Source of the DNA: Halobaculum magnesiiphilum
GTDB taxonomy: Archaea; Halobacteriota; Halobacteria; Halobacteriales; Haloferacaceae
Assembly: GCF_019823105.1 (NCBI RefSeq)
Contig: NZ_CP081958.1
Span: forward strand, 1,054,001 to 1,118,000
Direction: 5' to 3'
DNA: 64,000 nucleotides
This document shows positions 42,183-50,556 of the stretch, in pieces; the stretch's first letter is position 1; each line of letters opens with the position of its first letter. Below the pieces are notes generated by a model. The model saw only the letters and a program-made list of their open reading frames with translations. It was not told the DNA's origin and searched no databases. The translations under genes and the position numbers were made by a program.

Positions 42183-42872
42183 CTACTCGACGTTCAAGTC
42201 CGACGCCGCCAACAGTTTCGAGATCGTCTCCTCGGCCGGTTCGCCCGGGTTGACGCGGCGGGCGTACCAGCGCAGGGCCGTCGCCAACGTGTCCGTCGGA
42301 TCGCCCGACGCGACCCGGAGAGTGTCGGTCTCCCCGCCAGCCGCGACCGCGAGCGCGAAGCCGTGTGACGCCGAGAGCGCGCCGAGTTCGTCCGCCACCG
42401 CCTCCAGCGGGTCGCCGGCTGCGTCCCGATCCGGCGGCGACGACGGCGCCGGCGAGGTTGTCGGATCGGAGTCGTCCACGTCCGCTCGCCCGTCCACTCG
42501 CCCCTCGACGCCGGCCCATCCGTCGGCGCCGACCTCCCTGTCGTCTCGCTCGCCGTCGGAACCAGCTCGGGCGGACCCGGTTCCCGCGCCGTCGCGGGCG
42601 CCGTCGGGAACCTCGTCCCGGAGGTCCTCGTGTCGTCCCTCGCCGGTGGAGATGACGTACCGCCCGTCGTCGGTCTCGTCGACGCCGTCCCGGCCGCGGA
42701 TGTCGAGGTCGTCCGGGTCCATCACGCCGTCGCGGCCGACCGGCGGGCCGGCGTCCGCGCCGTCGTCGTCTCCCGATTCGTCGTCGGCTTCGTCCCCTGC
42801 GGCGTCGACGCGGACGACATCCCGGACAGCACCCTCCTCGTCGGGTTCCTCCGCGTCGTCGGCGTCGCTCAT
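42183..42872 (-). CDS. DUF7500 family protein
   Basis: A 229-residue haloarchaeal protein. The core MDPDDLDIRGRDGVDETDDG, then RYVIST, is followed by a long acidic/Ser-Pro-rich low-complexity region. A C-terminal folded domain follows (DPLEAVADELGALSASHGFA to ETISKLLAASDLNVE). The N-terminal 50 residues are almost all Asp/Glu/Ala. The ATG at 42872 is the first plausible start; the longer upstream frame is shadow. The function is unknown. Confidence 0.7.
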   Translation of the reverse strand: MSDADDAEEPDEEGAVRDVVRVDAAGDEADDESGDDDGADAGPPVGRDGVMDPDDLDIRGRDGVDETDDGRYVISTGEGRHEDLRDEVPDGARDGAGTGSARAGSDGERDDREVGADGWAGVEGRVDGRADVDDSDPTTSPAPSSPPDRDAAGDPLEAVADELGALSASHGFALAVAAGGETDTLRVASGDPTDTLATALRWYARRVNPGEPAEETISKLLAASDLNVE

Positions 42873-42955
42873 TGTGTCGCGGTTTCCGTGGCGTCCGTAT
42901 GAACGCTCCGGCGCGGTTCTCAGGGGTGAGAGCGGCGCGGCTGGGAGGGCGGCGA

Positions 42956-43047
42956 GCGCGGTGGTGAGGGAGACGCGAGCGCGGTGGTGGGGGCGACACG
43001 AGGGCGGTTGCGGGGGCGACGCGAGCATGGCGGAGGCGGGGACGAGC
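42956..43047 (+). repeat. Four-unit 23-bp tandem repeat between DUF7500 and ileS genes
   Basis: Units run 42956-42978, 42979-43001, 43002-43024 and 43025-43047. The first two differ at three positions; the fourth is degenerate. They lie in the divergent promoter region, ending 75 nt before the ileS start. Confidence 0.65.
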
Positions 43048-43122
43048 GCGTCGATTCGACCCCGTGTGAACCCGCGACGGTGGACCACCGACTTGATGTA
43101 CTCCCGCCGGTTCACACCGAAC

Positions 43123-46100
43123 ATGGACGACAGCGACATCTCGGACCAGTACACGCCGGAGGCGGTGGAGGCCGCCGTCTCCGAGCGCTGGGACGAGACG
43201 GACGCCTACGAGACGGCGAAGGAGGCGCACGCCGACGACCCGTCGTTCTTCTTCGTCGACGGCCCGCCGTACACGACCGGCCAGATGCACCTGGGGACGG
43301 CCTGGAACAAGACCCTCAAGGACACCGTCATCCGTCACAAGCGGATGAACGGCCACGACGTGACCGACCGCCCCGGCTACGACATGCACGGGCTCCCCAT
43401 CGAGACGAAAGTCGAGCAGGAGCTCGGCTTCGACACCAAACAGGACATCGAGGAGTTCGGGATGGAGAACTTCATCGAGGAGTGCCGGGAGTTCGCCGTC
43501 CGCAACCGCGAGAACATGGACGAGGACTTCCAGTCCATCGGCGCCTGGATGGACTGGGACGACCCCTACCAGACCATCGAGCCGGAGTACATGGAGGCCG
43601 CCTGGTGGGCGCTCCGGCGGGTTCACGACCGCGGGCTCGTCGAGCAGGGCAAACGCTCCATCTCCCAGTGCCCGCGGTGTGAGACCGCCATCGCCAACAA
43701 CGAGGTCGAGTACGAGGAGATCGAATCGCCCTCGATCTACGTGAAGTTCCCCCTCCGCGACCGCGAGGGGAGCCTCGTCATCTGGACGACGACGCCGTGG
43801 ACCATCCCCGCGAACACCTTCATCGCGGTCGGCAGCGACCTCACCTACCAAGCGGTCGAAGCCACGAAGGACGGCGAGACGGAGACGCTGTTCCTCGCCG
43901 AGTCGACCGTCGAAGACGCCCTCCGGCGCGGCCGCTACGACGACTACGAGGTCGTCGCCGAGTACGGCGGCGAGGAGCTGGTCGGCTGGGAGTACGACCA
44001 CCCGCTCGCCGAGGAGGTGCCCGAGCATCCGAGCTTCGAGGGCGCCGGCGAGGTCTACACCGCCGACTACGTCGAGGCCGACCGCACGGGCCTCGTGCAC
44101 TCCGCGCCCGGCCACGGGCAGGAGGACTTCGAGCGCGGCGAGGAGCTGGGCCTGGAGGCCTTCTGCCCCGTCGGCGGCGACGGCGTCTACACCGACGCCG
44201 GCGGCGACTACGCGGGCCAGTTCGTCCGCGACGCCAACGACGACATCATCGCGGACCTGGAGGAGAAGGGCCTGCTGCTCGCCAGCGAGACACACGAACA
44301 CAGCTACGGGCACTGCTGGCGGTGTGACACGCCGATCGTTTTCCTCGCGACCGACCAGTGGTTCATCCGGATCACCGAGATCAAAGACGAGCTGCTGGAC
44401 AACATCGACGACGCCGAGTGGCACCCCCACTCCGCCCGCGAGGGCCGCTTCCGCAACTTCGTCGAGGAGGCGCCCGACTGGAACGTCTCCCGGCAGCGCT
44501 ACTGGGGCATCCCCCTCCCGATCTGGGTGCCCGAGGACGCCGAGACGTACGACGACGACGACCTGATCGTCGTCGGCACGCGCGAGGAGCTCGCCGAGCG
44601 CGTCGACCAGGAGATCGACCCCGACGCTATCGACCTCCACCGCCCCTCCGTCGACGACCTGTCCATCACCGAGGACGGCACCACCTACGAGCGCGTGCCG
44701 GACGTGTTCGACGTGTGGTTCGACTCCTCGGTCGCCAGCCTCGGCACCATCGGCTACCCGAGCGACGAGGCGGACTTCGAGGAGCTGTGGCCCGCCGACC
44801 TCATCATCGAGGCGCACGACCAGACCCGCGGCTGGTTCTGGTCGCAGCTGGGCATGGGCACCGCCGCCCTCGGCGAGTCCCCGTACGACGAGGTGCTCAT
44901 GCACGGCTTCACGACGATGGGCGACGGCTCGAAGATGTCCAAGTCGAAGGGGAACATCGTCGAGCCCGAGGAGGCAATCGACGCCGCCGGACGCGACCCC
45001 CTCCGGTGTTACCTCCTCAGCCACGAGCAGCAGGAGAAGAACCTCGCGTTCGAGTGGGACGGGCTCCACGAGATGCAGTCCACCCTGAACATCCTCTGGA
45101 ACGTCTTCCGGTTCCCGCTGCCGTACATGCAGCTGGACGGCTACGACCCGGCAGACCCCGACCTCGACGCCGCCGAGCTCGAGGTCGTCGACGAGTGGGT
45201 GCTCTCGCGACTCCAAACCGTGAAAGCCGAGATGGACGCCGCGTGGGACGACTACGAGGTCGACGACGCGCTCAACGCCCTCCTCGACTTCGTCACGGGC
45301 GACGTGTCGCGCTTCTACGTGAAGGCGATCCGCGAGCGCATGTGGGAGGACGAGGACTCCGCCAGCAAGCGCGCCGCCTACGACACGATGGCGACCGTGC
45401 TCGGCGAGGTCACCCGGCTGCTTGCCCCGTACGCCCCGTACCTCACCGAGCGGATGTACCAGCACCTCGACGGCGAGGCGACGACGGTCCACCAGCTCGC
45501 GTACCCCGAGATCGACGAGGATCTGCGGGACGAGCAGCTCGAAACCGACATGGCCGTCCTCCGGGACGTCGAGGAGGCGGCCGCGAACGCCCGCCAGCGC
45601 GCCGAGCGCAAGCTCCGCTGGCCCGTCACCCGCGTCGTCGTCGAGAGCGGCGACGGGGCGACGCGCGCGTCGGTGTCGAACCTCCGCGACCTGCTCGCCG
45701 ACCGCGTGAACAGCCGGTCGGTGGAAGTGGTCGACTCCTACGGCGAACTCGTCGAGGTCGCCGAACCCGAGATGTCGAAGCTCGGCCCGGCCTTCGGCGG
45801 CGACGCCCAGGAGGTCATGGGAGCCATCCAGGGTGCGACCCGCGCGGATCTGGAGGCAAGCGGCCGCCTCGCGGTCGAGGTCGACGGCGAGGTGTACGAG
45901 CTGGACGAGGAGATGGTGACCTTCCACTCGCAGGCGCCCGAGGGCATCGTGAGCGCGGAGTTCGACTCGGGGACGGTGTACGTCGACACCGAACTCACCG
46001 AGGACGTGGAGTCCGAGGGGTACGCCCGCGACGTGGTCCGCCGGATCCAGGAGATGCGCAAGGAACTCGACCTCGACGTCGACGAGCGCATCCGCGTCTC

Positions 46101-46296
46101 GCTGGACGTCGCCGACGACCGCGTCGCCGGCTTCGTCGACGAGCACCGCGAGTACGTTGCCGAGGAGACCCGTGCCGACGCGTTCGTGGACAGGGACGAG
46201 GCCGACTTCGACCTCGTCGAGGAGTGGACCGTCGAGGGCGTCCCGGTGACGATCGGCGTCGCGCGGGTGGGGGCGGAGACCCCCGCCGGCGAGTAA
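43123..46296 (+). CDS. ileS: Isoleucyl-tRNA synthetase
   Basis: A 1057-residue class I synthetase. HIGH-type motif HLGTAWNKTLKD (about residues 57-68); a large CP1 editing domain from about 190-400 (VIWTTTPWTIPANTF, APGHGQEDFERG); DMHGLPIETKVE; KMSKSKGN near 605-612; and an anticodon-binding domain. The C-terminal DUF5915-like domain is typical of archaeal IleRS. The frame is open far upstream, but family homology begins at MDDSDISDQYTPE, after an in-frame MYSRRFTPN. Confidence 0.96.
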   Translation: MDDSDISDQYTPEAVEAAVSERWDETDAYETAKEAHADDPSFFFVDGPPYTTGQMHLGTAWNKTLKDTVIRHKRMNGHDVTDRPGYDMHGLPIETKVEQELGFDTKQDIEEFGMENFIEECREFAVRNRENMDEDFQSIGAWMDWDDPYQTIEPEYMEAAWWALRRVHDRGLVEQGKRSISQCPRCETAIANNEVEYEEIESPSIYVKFPLRDREGSLVIWTTTPWTIPANTFIAVGSDLTYQAVEATKDGETETLFLAESTVEDALRRGRYDDYEVVAEYGGEELVGWEYDHPLAEEVPEHPSFEGAGEVYTADYVEADRTGLVHSAPGHGQEDFERGEELGLEAFCPVGGDGVYTDAGGDYAGQFVRDANDDIIADLEEKGLLLASETHEHSYGHCWRCDTPIVFLATDQWFIRITEIKDELLDNIDDAEWHPHSAREGRFRNFVEEAPDWNVSRQRYWGIPLPIWVPEDAETYDDDDLIVVGTREELAERVDQEIDPDAIDLHRPSVDDLSITEDGTTYERVPDVFDVWFDSSVASLGTIGYPSDEADFEELWPADLIIEAHDQTRGWFWSQLGMGTAALGESPYDEVLMHGFTTMGDGSKMSKSKGNIVEPEEAIDAAGRDPLRCYLLSHEQQEKNLAFEWDGLHEMQSTLNILWNVFRFPLPYMQLDGYDPADPDLDAAELEVVDEWVLSRLQTVKAEMDAAWDDYEVDDALNALLDFVTGDVSRFYVKAIRERMWEDEDSASKRAAYDTMATVLGEVTRLLAPYAPYLTERMYQHLDGEATTVHQLAYPEIDEDLRDEQLETDMAVLRDVEEAAANARQRAERKLRWPVTRVVVESGDGATRASVSNLRDLLADRVNSRSVEVVDSYGELVEVAEPEMSKLGPAFGGDAQEVMGAIQGATRADLEASGRLAVEVDGEVYELDEEMVTFHSQAPEGIVSAEFDSGTVYVDTELTEDVESEGYARDVVRRIQEMRKELDLDVDERIRVSLDVADDRVAGFVDEHREYVAEETRADAFVDRDEADFDLVEEWTVEGVPVTIGVARVGAETPAGE

Positions 46297-46297
46297 T

Positions 46298-46531
46298 GCG
46301 TCGCCGAGCGTAGCGAGGCGACGGGCTGTCGGCGGAGCGGTCCTGGGCCGCTCCGCCCACGGGCACAGCGTCGCCGAGCGCAGCGAGGCGACGGACCACG
46401 GCGGTGAGGTGTCCGCGACCGAGCGCAGCGAGGTCGCGTGGCCCGAACCGCCCACGAACAACGCGTCGCCGAGCGTAGCGAGGCGACGGGCTGTCGGCGG
46501 AGCGATCCTGTGCCGCTCCGCCCACGGACAC
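46298..46531. repeat. Two full copies and one partial copy of the intergenic hairpin repeat
   Basis: A 69-bp unit at 46298-46366 recurs at 46463-46531 with only a few changes; the leading part recurs alone at 46368-46395. Each has a stem CGTCGCC/GGCGACG and a second stem GGCGGAGCGG/CCGCTCCGCC with a 7-nt loop (perfect in the first copy, one mismatch in the second). It lies directly behind ileS. Confidence 0.75.
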
Positions 46532-46885
46532 GCCGCTCATAACCACCGCGTCGCCTGCGAACACCACGGGATCGACGAGCGGCGAGATCGGCGTCCCGTC
46601 CGCGGCAACGAACTCACTGACGAGCGGTTGTGTCGTACGCGACCGCGTCACCCATCCCTTCGAAAAACGGCCATGGCCGGTCGCCGAGCCCACGCGCCGG
46701 CGACCGACGGGCCGCACGTCGAGAGCGAACTGGAACGGAACCCGTCTCCCGTGCCGCCAGTGCGGAGCCACCCGCCGCGGCGGCGCCCGTACTTCTCGGT
46801 GGGACCACCTCAACGTCCGCGACGCTTCCCGGTGATCTGGAACGCCCGTGACCGGTCGGCCCGTCCCCGACGACCGGACCGACAA

Positions 46886-46897
46886 GTTCATTTGAAC
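46886..46897 (+). promoter_or_regulatory. Palindromic operator candidate upstream of arsR
   Basis: GTTCA-TT-TGAAC is a perfect 12-bp palindrome 19-30 nt before the arsR start, overlapping where the TATA box should be. Its position fits ArsR autorepression; the identity of the binding protein is inferred from context. Confidence 0.55.
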
Positions 46898-46915
46898 ACT
46901 TTCTCAATCGTTCGT

Positions 46916-47320
46916 ATGGCTACGACCGACCGGCTCGAACGCCTCATCGCGGACGAGGTGGGCGAGTGCTGCGCGGCCGACGTGGACGACCGGCTCGACG
47001 ACCTGCACGCGCTGGCCGAGCGCGCCCGGGTCGTCGACGGCGGGGAGGCGGCCGAGCTCGACGCGCTGTCGGCGCTCGGCAGCGACACGCGCTACCGGCT
47101 GGCGCGCCTGCTCGCCGCGGCCGACGGCGAGTTGTGCGTCTGCGAGCTCGAGCCGCTGGTCGAGGTGAGCTCCTCGGCGGTCAGTCACGCGCTCTCGACG
47201 CTGACCGACGCCGGCCTGCTCGTCCGACGCAAGGAGGGCAAGTGGCGCTACTACGACACCACCGAGCGCGCGGAGGCGCTGTTGGACGCCCTCGACGCGA
47301 CCCGCGCGGCGGACGAATGA
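46916..47320 (+). CDS. arsR: ArsR-family transcriptional repressor
   Basis: A 134-residue winged-helix metalloregulator. The helix-turn-helix runs LDALSALGSDTRYRLARLLA, then ELCVCELEPLVEVSSSAVSHALSTL, with the wing RKEGKWRYYDTT. Cysteines are at ECCAAD near the N-terminus and LCVCEL in the recognition region; the CVCEL position matches the arsenite-sensing CxC type. It overlaps arsC by 4 bp and heads the arsenic operon. Confidence 0.93.
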   Translation: MATTDRLERLIADEVGECCAADVDDRLDDLHALAERARVVDGGEAAELDALSALGSDTRYRLARLLAAADGELCVCELEPLVEVSSSAVSHALSTLTDAGLLVRRKEGKWRYYDTTERAEALLDALDATRAADE

Positions 47321-47844
47321 GCGACGAGGACGCCGCGGCGGACGCCGCCGCTCCCGACGCGGGCAGCGACGCGGCCGTTGCCGACGGCGCGGGCGACGAC
47401 CCCGTCAGGCTCGCGTTCGTCTGCGTGCAGAACGCCGGGCGCTCGCAGATGTCGTACGCGTTCGCCGAGCGCGAGGTCGAGCGCCGCGGGCTCGGCCACC
47501 GCGTGGAACTGCTGACCGGCGGGACCCACCCCGCCGATCACGTCCACGAGGAGGTCGTCGACGCGATGGCCGAGGTCGGGAGCGACGTGTCCGACCGGAC
47601 CCCGCGGGCGGTGACCGACGACGAGCTGAACGACTGCGACTACGTCGCGACGATGGGCTGCTCGACGCTGTCGCTGGCAGAGGGTGTCGAGGCGCGCGAC
47701 TGGGCGCTCGCTGACCCCGACGGCAAGTCGCCCGAGGAGGTGGCGGCGATCCGCGACGAGATCGAATCGCTGGTCGTCGCGCTGTTCGACGAGGCGTTCG
47801 GAACCCGCGAGGGCGACGAGGACGACGGCGGTGTCGGTCGGTGA
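47317..47844 (+). CDS. arsC: Arsenate reductase, low-molecular-weight phosphatase type
   Basis: A 175-residue thioredoxin-coupled ArsC. The P-loop CVQNAGRSQMS (C-x5-R) begins at about residue 36; DWALADPDGKSPEEV carries the Asp of the LMWP DP motif; CDYVATMGCS holds the second and third cysteines of the relay. The first 30 residues are an acidic halophilic extension. It reduces arsenate to arsenite for Acr3. It overlaps arsR (ATGA) and acr3 (GTGA) by 4 bp each. Confidence 0.93.
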   Translation: MSDEDAAADAAAPDAGSDAAVADGAGDDPVRLAFVCVQNAGRSQMSYAFAEREVERRGLGHRVELLTGGTHPADHVHEEVVDAMAEVGSDVSDRTPRAVTDDELNDCDYVATMGCSTLSLAEGVEARDWALADPDGKSPEEVAAIRDEIESLVVALFDEAFGTREGDEDDGGVGR

Positions 47845-49010
47845 GCGGCGAGCCGGCCGGGGCCCACGAGCACGGGCCGAACTGCGGCTGTGACGCCTGC
47901 GGCGACCCGCGCTCGATGGACTTCCTCGACAAGTACCTCACCGTCTGGATCGTCGGGGCGATGGCGGTCGGTGTCGGCCTCGGGTACGTCGCGCCGTCGG
48001 TGACACGGCCGATACGGGACCTCCACCTCGTCGAGATCGGCTTGATCGCGATGATGTACCCGCCGCTGGCGAAGGCCGACTACTCGCGGCTGCGGACCGT
48101 CTTCGGCAACTGGCGCGTGCTCGGCCTGAGCCTCGTGCAGAACTGGCTCATCGGGCCGACGCTGATGTTCGGGCTCGCGGTCGTGTTCTTCGGCGGCGTC
48201 GTTCCGGGGCTGCCCGCCCGCCCGGAGTACTTCCTCGGGCTGGTGTTCATCGGGATGGCCCGGTGTATCGCGATGGTGCTCGTGTGGAACGAGCTCGCGG
48301 ACGGCTCGACCGAGTACGTCACCGGACTGGTCGCGTTCAACAGCCTGTTCCAGATCCTCACCTACGGGGTGTACGTCTGGTTCTTCGCGCTCGTACTCCC
48401 GCCACTGCTCGGGATGGAGTCGCTCGTCGCCGGGATCACGACGTTCGACATCGCGCCCATGCAGGTGTTCGAGGCGATCGTCGTGTTCCTCGGGATCCCG
48501 TTCGCCGCGGGCTTCCTGAGTCGCTACGTCGGCACCCAAGTGAAGAGCGAGGCGTGGTACGAGGACGAGTTCGTGCCGCGCGTGGACCCGCTGACGCTCG
48601 TCGCGCTGCTGTTCACGGTGGTCGTGATGTTCGCGACGCAGGGCGGCAACATCGTCGCGGCGCCCGGCGACGTGCTGTTGATCGCGGTGCCGCTCACGAT
48701 CTACTTCGTCGTGATTTTCCTCGTCAGCTTCGGGATGGGACGCGGCGTCGGCGCGGACTACTCGACGACGACCGCGATCGGCTTCACCGCCGCCTCGAAC
48801 AACTTCGAACTCGCCATCGCCGTCGCCGTGGCTGTGTTCGGCGTCGGCTCGGGCGTCGCGTTCGCGACCGTCGTGGGCCCGCTCATCGAGGTCCCCGTGC
48901 TGCTCGCGCTGGTCAACGTCGCGCTGTACTTCCAGCGTCGCTACGATTGGACTGGCCGCGACGACGGCCGCGGGACGACGACGCCCGCCGAGTCGCCGGG
49001 CGACGACTGA
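47841..49010 (+). CDS. acr3: ACR3-family arsenite efflux transporter
   Basis: A 389-residue ten-helix transporter. It starts with GTG inside the arsC stop. The conserved transport Cys lies in GMARCIAMVLVWNELADGS, and the family glutamate in GPLIEVPVLLALV. The N-terminus has an extra His/Cys-rich stretch (GAHEHGPNCGCDACGDP), which could bind metalloid before export; it is not usual in bacterial Acr3. It exports arsenite as the last gene of the operon. Confidence 0.95.
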   Translation: MSGEPAGAHEHGPNCGCDACGDPRSMDFLDKYLTVWIVGAMAVGVGLGYVAPSVTRPIRDLHLVEIGLIAMMYPPLAKADYSRLRTVFGNWRVLGLSLVQNWLIGPTLMFGLAVVFFGGVVPGLPARPEYFLGLVFIGMARCIAMVLVWNELADGSTEYVTGLVAFNSLFQILTYGVYVWFFALVLPPLLGMESLVAGITTFDIAPMQVFEAIVVFLGIPFAAGFLSRYVGTQVKSEAWYEDEFVPRVDPLTLVALLFTVVVMFATQGGNIVAAPGDVLLIAVPLTIYFVVIFLVSFGMGRGVGADYSTTTAIGFTAASNNFELAIAVAVAVFGVGSGVAFATVVGPLIEVPVLLALVNVALYFQRRYDWTGRDDGRGTTTPAESPGDD

Positions 49011-49080
49011 CGGGGCGAGCGCCCCCGGACCGCCGGGGCGTCGCCCCTCGCAGACCCGCCACCCTCTCGCCGAACCGTAC

Positions 49081-50556
49081 TCAGATCTCCACGTCGGTGT
49101 CGACCAAGGCCGACTCCAGCACCTGCAACGGGTGGTCGATCTCGTAGCCGGTGCCGTGCTCCATCTGCATCGAGCAGGTGGGACACTCGGTCATCCCGGT
49201 CTCGCCCTCGGCGTGCTCCATGTGCTCGAACATCTCCTCGCCGATCTCCATCGAGTACTCGTACTTCTCCTCCTTCCAGCCGTAGGTCCCCGAGATGCCC
49301 GAACAGGAGTCGCCCACGTCCGCCACGTCGACGCCGTCGAGGTGGCGGAACAGTTCCACAGCCTGCCGGTCGAGCCCCTGGTTGCGGGAGTGACACGGCG
49401 CGTGGTACGCGAAGTCGGGGATGTCGTGGTCGGCGGCGTCGACCTCGCTCAGCGGGTCGATCACGTTCTCGTTGATCAGGAGGTACTCCAGCGCGTCGTA
49501 GGTGTTGGCCGCGACCGTCTCGGTTCCCTCGAAGTCGAACAGCTCGGGGTACTCCTGACGCAGCGCCATCGAGCAGGAGGTGCAGGAGGCGACCACGTCG
49601 TACCCCTGCTCGATCGCGTCGCCGAGGTTCTCGACGTTGACGGCGGCCGAGCGGCGCGCGTCGTCGAGCATCCCGTTGGCGAACATCGGCGTCCCCGAAC
49701 AGCGCTGGTCGGGGACGAGGATCTCGTAGCCGAACGCCTCGTACACGCGGACGAGCGCCTTCGCCACCTCGACGGTGTTGTAGTTGGCGTAGTCGCCGTG
49801 GAAGTACGCGATCCGCTTCTCGTCGCTCTCGACGTTCGGGCCGCCGCGCTGTTTCCACCAGCTCCGGAACGTCTGGTCCGCGAACTCCGGGAAGTCGCGC
49901 TCGGCGGTGATACCGAGGAGCTTCTCGTTGAGTTTCTGGACCAGCGAGTTGCCCATGATCGCGTTCGTCAGCCGGGGCACCTTCGAGCCGATGCCGGCGA
50001 GGGTGCCGTAGTTGGCGAGGATCCGGTTGCGGAGGTACTCACGCGACAGCTTGTCCATCTGGTTGTCGACGTACTCCCCCCGGGCGGTGTTGTGCATCTG
50101 TGACAGCGGCACGTCCGAGGGACACGCGCCGTCACAGCGCATGCAGTTGGAACAGCCGGTGATCGACTCGTCGATCTCGGTGTCCTCCTTGCGCTTGAGG
50201 CGCCACTGCTCGGGACCCTGGAACTTCGGTCCCGGGAAGGAGTCGTCCACCTCCGCGACCGGGCAGGAGGTGTCACAGGAGGTGCACTTGTAACAGGAAT
50301 CGGCGCCCGGACGCAGGTCCATCTCGGTTCCCTCGAACACGTCGACCGGCTCGAAGTCGTCGCCGGACTCGGTCGCGGTGCCGCCGTCCGTGGCTGTGCC
50401 GTCCGCGACCGCGCCGTCCGGGGCGCCCGTGGCGCCCGCGGTGCCGCCGTCGGTCGCCGGCTCCCCGCCGCCGGCCGCTGTGGGTGATTCCGTCGCGTCG
50501 CCGCCGTCGCAGCCGCAGTCGTCGTGTGTGTCGTGAGTGTCGTGCATGTCGGTCAC
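49081..50556 (-). CDS. glpC: Anaerobic-type glycerol-3-phosphate dehydrogenase subunit C
   Basis: A 491-residue iron-sulfur subunit linking GlpAB to the quinone pool. Two 4Fe-4S clusters: CYKCTSCDTSCP and CSNCMRCDGACP. Two cysteine-rich (CCG-type) domains include CTSCSMAL, HAPCHSRNQ and CPTCSMQMEHG. The first 75 residues are a His/Asp/Gly/Thr-rich extension (MHDTHDTHDDCGCDGGDATE). GTG at 50556 overlaps the glpB stop by 4 bp; an ATG three codons later is the alternative. Confidence 0.94.
   Translation of the reverse strand: MTDMHDTHDTHDDCGCDGGDATESPTAAGGGEPATDGGTAGATGAPDGAVADGTATDGGTATESGDDFEPVDVFEGTEMDLRPGADSCYKCTSCDTSCPVAEVDDSFPGPKFQGPEQWRLKRKEDTEIDESITGCSNCMRCDGACPSDVPLSQMHNTARGEYVDNQMDKLSREYLRNRILANYGTLAGIGSKVPRLTNAIMGNSLVQKLNEKLLGITAERDFPEFADQTFRSWWKQRGGPNVESDEKRIAYFHGDYANYNTVEVAKALVRVYEAFGYEILVPDQRCSGTPMFANGMLDDARRSAAVNVENLGDAIEQGYDVVASCTSCSMALRQEYPELFDFEGTETVAANTYDALEYLLINENVIDPLSEVDAADHDIPDFAYHAPCHSRNQGLDRQAVELFRHLDGVDVADVGDSCSGISGTYGWKEEKYEYSMEIGEEMFEHMEHAEGETGMTECPTCSMQMEHGTGYEIDHPLQVLESALVDTDVEI

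Larger units (their letters stand above)
46297..46915. other. Long gene-free region between ileS and arsR
   Basis: The first 240 bases are the repeats described separately. From 46540 to 46680 the minus strand encodes a protein-like fragment (PLVSEFVAADGTPISPLVD, then PVVFAGDAVV) with no start or complete domain. The last 60 bases hold the arsR promoter and a palindrome. Confidence 0.5.

Noticed and set aside
41992-46461. A 1489-codon open frame on the minus strand
   Set aside because: It is antisense to ileS and DUF7500; its translation is Val/Leu/Arg/Asp-rich shadow sequence typical of high-GC reverse frames and has no domain.
46298-46531. CRISPR array or tRNA-like structures behind ileS
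   Set aside because: Repeats are 69 bp, irregularly spaced and self-complementary; no cloverleaf or spacers of uniform size.
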